A DNA stretch of 14,811 nucleotides from Dehalococcoidia bacterium (GTDB taxonomy: Bacteria; Chloroflexota; Dehalococcoidia; GIF9; UBA5629): positions 1-14,811 of the forward strand of contig JAFGLP010000039.1 in the NCBI GenBank assembly GCA_016927965.1, in the 5' to 3' direction. The notes under the pieces are model-generated. The model was given only the letters and a program-made list of their open reading frames with translations. It had not been told where the DNA came from and did not search any database. Shown in pieces: positions 6,780-13,290 of this stretch (within the stretch, counting starts at the first letter, position 1; every line of letters begins with the position of its first letter). The position numbers and the translations under genes are program-made.

Positions 6780-8375
6780 TCATAAATCATTGAGGGTCTC
6801 TTCTATTTGCTCGACATTGAAGCCCCCGAACTCTATTCCACGGATTATCATATCACTATCTATCAGGAATGTGCACGGCACCTTTTCGACATTATACAGG
6901 TGGGCTGTGGTTTTATAGGCGTCTACCACTACGGGGAAAGTCAGCTCGCCGTAGCTTTCTTTATACCTGGCAATAGTTTTCTCTATGTCCTCGGGTTTGC
7001 TTTCCAGGAACACCGCAATTATTTTAACATTGGGGATTTTCTTGCTCTCGACAGCCTGTAGCAGGGAGAGCTCACGGTCGCACTCGGCACAATAGACCGC
7101 CCAGAACGTGAGCAGGATTTTTTGTCCCCTGTAATCGCGCAGTATCACATTTTCCTGCGAGTTAAAGATGGGCAGCGTAAAATCGGCAGCCCGCTCACCG
7201 ACCTTCGAACCGATAGGCACGGTAATCAACGTGGTGAATGTTCCGGGGGGGTCCATGGTTGCCGTATTTCCCTCGGAATCGGCTGATTTGACGCGGTAGA
7301 AATAGGCGCTGTTGGCTCCAAGGCCTACTATGTGTACGGAATGCTGTTTTACCAGCCTGTTATCAATTGCCGATGAGCTGGCGACTGATTGGTCGGGTCC
7401 GTAGAGGACCAGGCTTGTCGACGGTTCATCAGTAACCCACTGGATGATGGCGCCTGCGTCGGTGGGGATTACCTTTATCTGGGATATCAAAGGCAGCCTC
7501 ACGTCATCGGCTGCGGCAGTATTAAATACATTGTCGTCACTGCGGGAGATCTCCTGCCCTTTGCCGTCTGTGGTCAGCACTGCAAAATGATAGGCCGTAT
7601 CGGGTTCCAGTCCTTCCAGGGCGATGCTTTGAGAGATTGCCTGGAATACGGCGGTTGCAGCGTCGCCATAGGTATCGGATTTGCCGTAAACGACCTTACC
7701 CCAGGCGGCCGTACTGGTAGTCCAGGATATCGTTGAGCTACTGGAGGTGAGCTCGGATACCTGGATACCGGAGATAACCGGAGTTTCTCCGGCAACTGGC
7801 GCCGGCTCCTGTTGTTCGACAGCAGGTCCTGAGAAAAACGGTGGTATCGATATGGGCAGCAGGCTGTACCGGCCTGCCAGCAGCAAGCCTATGACTGCAA
7901 CGATTATGATAACGGCGGCAATAATAACGATATACAGCCCTCGGAAGCGTTTCCTCCCTTTGAGTTTTTCCGCTCGCCTGGTGGCCCCCTTGATAAAAGC
8001 CAGGCCCTTGGCTGCTTCCGGAAACTTCAGCTCGTCATCCTGGGAGGAGGAGGGAATCTCATTACGGTCCGCGGGCACTATCCTGGCTTTTGCCGTGCTT
8101 TTCCCGCAGTGAGGGCAGACCTCAACGGGCTCCTTTAAAGCGGCCATGCAATTCGGGCAACGGAAATTAGTCTGTTCCTGTGCCGGAAGGGCGTCTCCTA
8201 TGCCGGCTGCCGCCCTTTTTTCGATTATCTTTTGCCACAGATCGACACCCTGCTGTTCAGTGCGGTCCATAAACCATTTCTGACCGCAACGGGGGCACAG
8301 CGACGTCCCCTCCGGTACAACGCCGCCGCACTGGCGGCAAAACCTGGGTGCCGACTGTGATTGCCCTTCACTCAT
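6780..8375 (-). CDS. Membrane protein: two zinc ribbons, TM helix, two Fn3-like domains, TlpA-like thioredoxin (CAEC)
   Basis: This 531-residue protein is the first gene of the paralog cluster in transcription order. Two zinc ribbons lie at C13/C16/C27/C30 and C73/C76/C87/C90. A strongly basic segment (RRAEKLKGRKRFR, 133-145) precedes one membrane helix (~147-167), so the ribbons should be cytoplasmic. Outside are two Fn3-like domains (~197-286 with TISWTTS, ~294-383 with IIQWVTDE) and a TlpA-like thioredoxin (~387-531). The active site is FWAVYCAECDRE, with C429 and C432 around Ala-Glu, which is unusual for the family. Pro500 is the likely cis-proline and is followed directly by a third cysteine (C501). 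The ATG is preceded by only a weak ribosome-binding site (GGACGGT). A promoter with a perfect TATAAT lies 34-62 bases upstream. Substrate and partners are unknown; extracytoplasmic thiol-disulfide exchange is the best guess. Confidence 0.88.
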   Translation of the reverse strand: MSEGQSQSAPRFCRQCGGVVPEGTSLCPRCGQKWFMDRTEQQGVDLWQKIIEKRAAAGIGDALPAQEQTNFRCPNCMAALKEPVEVCPHCGKSTAKARIVPADRNEIPSSSQDDELKFPEAAKGLAFIKGATRRAEKLKGRKRFRGLYIVIIAAVIIIVAVIGLLLAGRYSLLPISIPPFFSGPAVEQQEPAPVAGETPVISGIQVSELTSSSSTISWTTSTAAWGKVVYGKSDTYGDAATAVFQAISQSIALEGLEPDTAYHFAVLTTDGKGQEISRSDDNVFNTAAADDVRLPLISQIKVIPTDAGAIIQWVTDEPSTSLVLYGPDQSVASSSAIDNRLVKQHSVHIVGLGANSAYFYRVKSADSEGNTATMDPPGTFTTLITVPIGSKVGERAADFTLPIFNSQENVILRDYRGQKILLTFWAVYCAECDRELSLLQAVESKKIPNVKIIAVFLESKPEDIEKTIARYKESYGELTFPVVVDAYKTTAHLYNVEKVPCTFLIDSDMIIRGIEFGGFNVEQIEETLNDL

Positions 8376-8408
8376 AATCTAATATTATTACCGTCCGTGT
8401 ATCGTTTA

Positions 8409-8437
8409 ATTATACATATAGTTAAATTGAATTTGAA
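8409..8437 (-). promoter_or_regulatory. Promoter of the 531-residue zinc-ribbon gene
   Basis: On the minus strand, TTCAAA (complement of 8432-8437, 4/6 match to TTGACA), a 17-base spacer, then a perfect TATAAT (complement of 8409-8414). Transcription would start about 25-30 bases before the ATG. A CTTGACAT box (8442-8449) lies just upstream. Confidence 0.6.
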
Positions 8438-8539
8438 GCCAATGTCAAGCTATTAAGGGTAAACAGGCAGCTTTTATGTGAGGAATACAGATAAAAATGT
8501 CGCGTTTACCGATGCTGAGGGGACTTTAAAATCCTTATA

Positions 8540-9802
8540 TCAACAGATGACATCGATATTCGTGTAAGGCCTCAGTGCATCAGGCACGAGGATGCTGCCG
8601 TCCTTCTGTTGATAATTCTCCATGATGGAGATCATCACCCGCGGAAGCGCCAACCCGGACCCGTTAAGCGTGTGTACCAGTTTTGGTTTGGCTTCGGCAT
8701 CGGGACGGTAGCGTATATTGGCCCGCCTGGCCTGGAAATCCGCGCAGTTGCTGCAGGAGCTGACCTCCAACCATTCCTGGCATCCCGGCGCCCACATTTC
8801 AATATCATAAGTCATAACTGACGCAAACCCCAGATCGCCCGTGCAGAGCTGAAGCACACGGTAAGGCAGGTTTAGCTTACGGCAGATGTCCTCGGCATCA
8901 TATACCATCTTTTCCAGTTCATCCGCCGATGTATCGGGATCGACGAACTTATACATTTCCACTTTTTCAAACTGGTGCCCGCGTTTTATCCCACGTGTAT
9001 CTTTGCCGGCCGCCATTTTCTCCCTGCGGAAACATGACGTGTGTGCCACGTAATAGAGCGGTAAGGCGCCAGGCGCCAGGATTTCATCGCGATGGAGGTT
9101 TGTCAGCGGCACCTCCGCCGTAGGCACGAACCAGAAGTCTTCTTCTGCGTCGTGATACAGGTTGTCTGCGAATTTAGGCAGGTTGCTGGACCCTACCAGG
9201 CATTCCCTTTTTACCATGAACGGCGGGAATATCTCGGTATAGCCGTGCTCTTTCACATGCAGGTCCAGCATGAAGTTGATCAGGGCACGCTGCAGTAGCG
9301 CCCCCGCACCGCGCAGGACGTAAAACCTGCTGCCGGACAGCTTGACACCGCGTTGAAAATCGATGATGCCCAGCTTTTCGCCCAGGTCCCAGTGGGGCAG
9401 GGGAGTGAAATCATAATCACGCGGTTTCCCCCATTGCCTGGCTGTCACATTATCTTCAGCGCCCGTGCCAGGGGGCACTGCGGCATCAGGCAGATTGGGC
9501 AGCCTCAGCAGCTTGTCTTCCAGTTTTTCTGTTATCTGCCGTGCCTCGGCCTCTATCTGTGTTATCCTGTCACCGACCTGCCGCATCTCGGCTATCAGGC
9601 CGGCCGGCTTCTCTTTCATCCTGCTTATCTGTTTACTGACATCATTGCGTTGAGCGCGCAGCGATTCAGCCTCTTTCAGCAGCTGCCTGTAAGCAGAGTC
9701 AAGCTCAATTACCTCATTTAGCTGGGAAGGGTCTTCCCCCCTTCTTTCCATGGCCTTGAGTACTGAGTCAGGGTTTTCGCGGATGAGCTTAATATCAATC
9801 AT
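8540..9802 (-). CDS. serS: Serine--tRNA ligase
   Basis: This cytoplasmic class II enzyme charges tRNA-Ser with serine using ATP. The 420 residues are normal for bacterial SerRS. The N-terminal ~110 residues form the antiparallel coiled-coil arm that grips the tRNA-Ser long variable arm (heptad-like from ~30 to 100). The catalytic domain shows FVPTAEVPLTN (225-235), motif 2 (FRREKMAAGKDTRGIKRGHQF, beginning at F258) and motif 3 (NGSGLALPRVMISIMENYQ, 380-398). In motif 2 the usual ExGSAG is replaced by EKMAAG, although the arginines and DTRG are kept. It starts 13 bases after lysS ends and is the last gene of the apparent greA-lysS-serS operon. Confidence 0.97.
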   Translation of the reverse strand: MIDIKLIRENPDSVLKAMERRGEDPSQLNEVIELDSAYRQLLKEAESLRAQRNDVSKQISRMKEKPAGLIAEMRQVGDRITQIEAEARQITEKLEDKLLRLPNLPDAAVPPGTGAEDNVTARQWGKPRDYDFTPLPHWDLGEKLGIIDFQRGVKLSGSRFYVLRGAGALLQRALINFMLDLHVKEHGYTEIFPPFMVKRECLVGSSNLPKFADNLYHDAEEDFWFVPTAEVPLTNLHRDEILAPGALPLYYVAHTSCFRREKMAAGKDTRGIKRGHQFEKVEMYKFVDPDTSADELEKMVYDAEDICRKLNLPYRVLQLCTGDLGFASVMTYDIEMWAPGCQEWLEVSSCSNCADFQARRANIRYRPDAEAKPKLVHTLNGSGLALPRVMISIMENYQQKDGSILVPDALRPYTNIDVIC

Positions 9803-9815
9803 TTCTTACCCAATT

Positions 9816-11303
9816 CTACCGTGTCTTGAGTTGGGGGAACAAGATCACCTCGCGGATGGATTGCTTGTTGGTCAGCAGCATGACCAGGCGGTCGATGCCG
9901 ATCCCCAGTCCGCCCGTGGGCGGCATACCATGCTCCATGGCGGTAATAAAATCGTCGTCTATCATCTCGGTTTCGGGAAGCTCTCCAGCAGCTACGGCGC
10001 GCTCAACTTCGGCAGCATGCATTTGCCTTTGCTGGGTAAATCGCTCACGCTGTTCCCGGGGATCGTTCAGCTCTGAAAAAGAGTTGGCGACCTCCATGGT
10101 GCCGATAAAAGCTTCAAAGCGCTCGACTAGCGCCGGGTCGTCCCGGTGTCTCTTGGCCAGCGGCGACATCTCAATGGGGTAGTCGATGAGGAAAGTTGGC
10201 TGCTTGAGGTCAGGCTCCACATAGGTTGAAAGCAATTCATCTATCAGCCTGCCGCGGTCCTTGAGAGGGTCGACCTGCATTCCCATCTCCTCCATCCTGG
10301 CCCGCAGGCTATCGGCGTCGTGATAGTCCATGAAGTTCACCCCGCATTTCTCAATCAGTGCCTGTTTCAGTGGGAGGCGTTTCCAGGGAGGGGCTAGATT
10401 AATGGTGTCCTCACCGAACTGGATTTCGGTAGTGCCCAGCACCTCTCTGGCCGTAGCGCTGATCAGTTCTTCCGTCATCTGCATCACGTCGTGATAGTCG
10501 GCGTATGCTTCGTAGCTCTCCATCATGGTGAACTCGGGATTATGCTTGGTGGAGATGCCCTCGTTGCGGAAGACCCTGCCGATCTCATAAACCTTATCGA
10601 AGCCGCCTATTATCAGCCGTTTTAAATACAACTCAAGTGCTATCCTGGGATAGAGGTCCTGGTCCAGAGCGTGGTGGTGTGTTATGAAGGGCCTAGCCAG
10701 GGCTCCCCCGTACATCGGCTGAAGCACTGGTGTCTCCACCTCCAAAAATCCCCGTCCGGTCATGTAATTTCTGATGGTGCTGATTATTTTGCTTCTTTTG
10801 ATGAACAGGTCTTTGATATCTTCATTTGAGATCAGATCGAGATAACGCTGGCGGTATCTTTTTTCCACATCGACCAGCCCGTGAAATTTTTCCGGCAGCG
10901 GCATCAGGGACTTGGCGAGTATACTGTAATCAACCGTTTCAACCGTTATCTCTCCCGAACGGGTCTTGAAAAGTATTCCTTTTACACCGATGAAATCGCC
11001 CAGGTCGATATCATGCAATAGCTCATATTTTTCGTTACCCAGGGAATCACGGCGGAAAAATGCCTGTATTTTGCCGGACCCGTCACGTATATCGAAAAAG
11101 GCCGCTTTGCCCATAAAGCGGGCTGCCGTAATCCTGCCGGCTAGACTGACCTCAATAGGCGGGGTGGAATCTTCGAAAAGGCCGACTGCTTCAGCAGCCG
11201 TATGGGTGCGGTGGAATTTGTAGGGGTAGGGATTAATGCCCCGATTTATTATCCTGGATAGCTTTTCCAGGCGCGGCTGTTCGATTCTTTCCTGACCGGC
11301 CAT
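9816..11303 (-). CDS. lysS: Lysine--tRNA ligase, class II
   Basis: It charges tRNA-Lys with lysine in the cytoplasm. At 495 residues it is full length. An N-terminal OB-fold anticodon-binding domain (~50-150, with AGRITAARFMGKAAFFDIRD at 55-74) leads to the class II catalytic core. Motif 1 lies around 174-195. Motif 2 is VFRNEGISTKHNPEFTMME (244-262). Motif 3 is GLGIGIDRLVMLL (465-477), followed by REVILFPQLK. ARPFITHH (203-210) is also typical. The ATG is three bases after the greA stop, with no strong ribosome-binding site of its own, which suggests translational coupling to greA. Confidence 0.97.
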   Translation of the reverse strand: MAGQERIEQPRLEKLSRIINRGINPYPYKFHRTHTAAEAVGLFEDSTPPIEVSLAGRITAARFMGKAAFFDIRDGSGKIQAFFRRDSLGNEKYELLHDIDLGDFIGVKGILFKTRSGEITVETVDYSILAKSLMPLPEKFHGLVDVEKRYRQRYLDLISNEDIKDLFIKRSKIISTIRNYMTGRGFLEVETPVLQPMYGGALARPFITHHHALDQDLYPRIALELYLKRLIIGGFDKVYEIGRVFRNEGISTKHNPEFTMMESYEAYADYHDVMQMTEELISATAREVLGTTEIQFGEDTINLAPPWKRLPLKQALIEKCGVNFMDYHDADSLRARMEEMGMQVDPLKDRGRLIDELLSTYVEPDLKQPTFLIDYPIEMSPLAKRHRDDPALVERFEAFIGTMEVANSFSELNDPREQRERFTQQRQMHAAEVERAVAAGELPETEMIDDDFITAMEHGMPPTGGLGIGIDRLVMLLTNKQSIREVILFPQLKTR

Positions 11304-11306
11304 GAC

Positions 11307-11774
11307 TTAACTGACTTCAATAATCTGAAGTTTCATCAAGCCAGCCGGAGTCCGGACTTCGACCTTGGCGCCCTTCTTCTTACCCAGCAGCGCTTTCCCG
11401 ACCGGCGACTCGCAGGATATCTTGCCATCGACCGGACTTGCTTCGGTCGTGCCAACGATAGTATAGCGGTCGATCTTTCCGTCCTGATTTTGTATTAAAA
11501 TGGTATTGCCCAGTTCAACCACTCCTGCGTGGTGCGGAGCTTCAATAATGCGCGCATTAAGGACAATGTTTTCCAGCGAGCTGATACGGCCTTCAATAAA
11601 GGCCTGCTCATTTTTGGCGTCTTCATATTCGGCGTTGTTTTCGGTGCCACCCATTTCACGAGCGCGCTTGATTTTCTCTGCTACTTCTTTACGGCGCTGC
11701 GAAACCATCTCTTCATATTCAGCCTTCAGCTTATCCAGGCCTTCTTGGGTAATGTCGTATTTTTTCTGGTTCAT
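11307..11774 (-). CDS. greA: Transcription elongation factor GreA with a variant coiled-coil tip
   Basis: GreA enters the RNA polymerase secondary channel and stimulates cleavage of backtracked transcripts. The 155 residues give the normal architecture: an N-terminal coiled coil (1-~77) and a C-terminal FKBP-like domain (~80-155, including SPVGKALLGKKKG, 123-135). The hallmark region reads AREMGGTENNAEYEDAKNEQAF (38-59). Aligned with E. coli REHGDLKENAEY, the two acidic tip residues (D41 and E44 there) are Gly43 and Asn46 here; only Glu45 between them is acidic. Fold and identity are clear, but cleavage stimulation may be reduced or altered. The ATG is preceded by GGGAGG seven bases upstream (complement of 11782-11787). 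First gene of the apparent greA-lysS-serS operon. Confidence 0.95.
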   Translation of the reverse strand: MNQKKYDITQEGLDKLKAEYEEMVSQRRKEVAEKIKRAREMGGTENNAEYEDAKNEQAFIEGRISSLENIVLNARIIEAPHHAGVVELGNTILIQNQDGKIDRYTIVGTTEASPVDGKISCESPVGKALLGKKKGAKVEVRTPAGLMKLQIIEVS

Positions 11775-11801
11775 GGGGTGGCCTCCCGACTTCCGAATAT
11801 C

Positions 11802-11830
11802 AAAAAACTGAGAGTCGTAAAAACTCTCAG
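11802..11830 (-). terminator. Terminator-like hairpin in the greA leader (possible attenuator)
   Basis: Read on the minus strand: CTGAGAGT, a 7-base loop TTTTACG, ACTCTCAG, then TTTTTT. The 8-bp stem is perfect with four G-C pairs. It lies between the greA promoter (-10 at 11851-11856) and the greA ribosome-binding site, inside the ~70-base leader, so a transcript would reach it about 15 bases after initiation. As an intrinsic terminator of modest strength it could release a short RNA and let only a fraction of transcripts into greA-lysS-serS. On the plus strand no T-run follows the hairpin, so it points towards greA. Confidence 0.6.
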
Positions 11831-11850
11831 CTCTTCCACACTTTCACAAC

Positions 11851-11879
11851 ATTATATTCCCCTGCAACGAATAAGTAAA
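11851..11879 (-). promoter_or_regulatory. Promoter of the greA-lysS-serS operon
   Basis: On the minus strand, TTTACT (complement of 11874-11879, 4/6 match to the -35 consensus), a 17-base spacer and a perfect TATAAT (complement of 11851-11856). The start would be near 11844, giving a leader of about 70 bases. It is interleaved with the divergent promoter for the plus-strand gene. Confidence 0.65.
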
Positions 11880-11891
11880 GAGTGGTATAAT
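11862..11891 (+). promoter_or_regulatory. Promoter of the BioD-like/DRTGG gene
   Basis: A perfect TATAAT (11886-11891) carries an extended -10 (TGG directly before it, 11883-11885). The -35 is poor; the best candidate is CTGCAA at 11862-11867 with an 18-base spacer, as expected when an extended -10 is present. The start would fall near 11898, about 20 bases before the ATG. Confidence 0.6.
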
Positions 11892-11919
11892 ATGCGTCGG
11901 CTAAATTTCAGGAGGGAAC

Positions 11920-12969
11920 ATGAATACTCTGCAAATTGTATCCTTCGGTCCATGCGGCAAAACAGCTCTCTGCGCTGGAATCGGGAAAAAATTTATCAAT
12001 GCCGGTAAAAAAGTGGCCTATATTAAACCGGTCAATCTGACCGGGACTGCTGCCTCCGATGAATGCCCTGACGCTTTTTTTGTGAATGAGGCACTGGAAC
12101 TGGGCGAGGATAATCAGAAGTTATGTGCTTTCAATATCTCGCAGGAAAAATTATGGCAGGGCCTTTCTGAAGACGCCGACAATTTTGCTGAAAAAATTAA
12201 ATCAGCCTGTGAGGTCATCGCAGCCGGCAAGGATATCCTTATTATTGAAAGCCCCGGAAGCCTGAAAAACGACCAAGTGTCCACACTGGCCTGTTTCACC
12301 ATAGCTGAGAAGGTCAACACACGCTTGGTGCTGCTGGTCTGTTACGGCTCTGATTTCAAAGATCCGGAAATAGAGCAGGTTATAGCTAAACTGGGTGACA
12401 GGCTGATCGGCATTGTTCTGAACCAGGTACCTGAAAGTAAGTTGAACAGGGTTAAATCTGAGTTCGAAGAATATTTTAGCTCGCGCAAGGTCAATGTGCT
12501 GGGCGTACTGCCTGAGGCGAGGCCTCTTCTCGGTATCAGTGTTGCAGAGATAGCCGTCGCCGTCGGAGCTGAGATCATCTGCTCTAAAGAAAAATCCGGT
12601 GACCTTGTAGAGAATATTATGCTGGGCGCTATGACTCCGGATTCCGCCAGGGACTATTACAACCGGAAACGCAACAAGGCGGTTGTTACCAGGGCAGAGC
12701 GGCCGGACATGCAACTGGCAGCTCTCGACACATCTACAAAATGCCTGATAGTCACTAAACAGAAACCTTCGCTGTCCGTCATGGTCAAAGCGGAAGACAA
12801 AAAGGTCCCTGTCATGGTGGTAAATAAGGATATCTCTGAAGTGGTGTCAGCCATCGAGCAGGCCCTGGCCGGTTCAAGGTTCCAGCATGCTCAAAAGCTT
12901 ACGGTGCTGATGTCCCTGCTGGAAAGCCGGTTCGATTTTAAAGCTCTGACTGCGGCCCTGGCCCAGTAA
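11920..12969 (+). CDS. BioD-like P-loop/DRTGG-domain protein without a phosphotransacetylase domain
   Basis: The 349 residues match the N-terminal region of large phosphotransacetylases (dethiobiotin-synthetase-like P-loop domain plus DRTGG domain), but the acyltransferase domain is absent, so this is a stand-alone, probably regulatory or sensory protein. A P-loop-like motif (SFGPCGKTA, 8-16) is one or two residues shorter than the BioD GTDTEVGKT form. A likely second-strand motif is ILIIESPGSL (106-115), and a later strand is IGIVLNQVPE (163-172). The DRTGG-like domain covers ~210-318; the name-giving motif has diverged to ERPDMQLAALDTSTKCLIVT (260-279). Start: ATG with AGGAGG four bases upstream (11910-11915), behind an extended -10 promoter. 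It diverges from greA and overlaps the convergent DUF2007-type gene by 32 bases. The ligand is unknown. Confidence 0.82.
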   Translation: MNTLQIVSFGPCGKTALCAGIGKKFINAGKKVAYIKPVNLTGTAASDECPDAFFVNEALELGEDNQKLCAFNISQEKLWQGLSEDADNFAEKIKSACEVIAAGKDILIIESPGSLKNDQVSTLACFTIAEKVNTRLVLLVCYGSDFKDPEIEQVIAKLGDRLIGIVLNQVPESKLNRVKSEFEEYFSSRKVNVLGVLPEARPLLGISVAEIAVAVGAEIICSKEKSGDLVENIMLGAMTPDSARDYYNRKRNKAVVTRAERPDMQLAALDTSTKCLIVTKQKPSLSVMVKAEDKKVPVMVVNKDISEVVSAIEQALAGSRFQHAQKLTVLMSLLESRFDFKALTAALAQ

Positions 12970-13213
12970 AATCGATATCATCTTCAAGATCTGCACTCTG
13001 CCTTAGAATGTCCAGGGCTTGTTGCAGGTATTTTGAGGGGACCTGTACCTCTACCTGGCCCAGGCCGTCAATAGTCAACCCGTACACGCTGCCCAGGCTC
13101 TCATATTTAAGGATAGACGGTATATTTTCTACCTCGAGATGGCCCTTTACGATCTCAGCCTCAATATGTCCACATGCCGTATATACAGTGATGAACTTGT
13201 CTGCCTGCATCAT
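12938..13213 (-). CDS. DUF2007-type small protein
   Basis: A 91-residue soluble protein matching the DUF2007 pattern (putative signal-transducing protein family): FITVYTACGHIEAEIVKGHLEVENIPSIL (7-35), a short loop, then GLGQVEVQVPSKYLQQALDIL (50-70). That is a beta-alpha-beta-beta-alpha unit in which one element often ends with a residue run ahead of A-x-x-IL. The C-terminal ~18 residues are acidic and disordered-looking. The family's biochemical function is not established. The start is one of two tandem ATGs with no recognisable ribosome-binding site. A long terminator hairpin ends only 15 bases upstream, so expression may be leaderless or depend on readthrough. Its 3' end overlaps the convergent DRTGG gene by 32 bases. 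Confidence 0.8.
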   Translation of the reverse strand: MMQADKFITVYTACGHIEAEIVKGHLEVENIPSILKYESLGSVYGLTIDGLGQVEVQVPSKYLQQALDILRQSADLEDDIDFTGPGPQSEL

Positions 13214-13228
13214 GTGATAATAATAACA

Positions 13229-13270
13229 AATAAATAAGCGCCTCGTTAAAAAACGAGGCGCTTATTTATT
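13229..13270 (-). terminator. Perfect 19-bp-stem intrinsic terminator
   Basis: The arms at 13229-13247 and 13252-13270 are perfectly complementary, with a 4-base loop and a GC-rich core (GCGCCTCG) flanked by A/T-rich ends. On the minus strand it lies 20 bases after the stop of the cysteine-rich gene and is followed by TGTTATTATTATC, so it should terminate that transcript. Its symmetry means it could also stop plus-strand transcription running on from the DRTGG gene. Confidence 0.85.
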
Positions 13271-13290
13271 GACTTCTTAGTTGTTGCTTG

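Noticed and set aside
8457..8511. GGTAAAC/GTTTACC inverted repeat between serS and the zinc-ribbon cluster
   Set aside because: The loop would be about 40 bases with only seven paired bases and no T-run; not a convincing terminator for serS.
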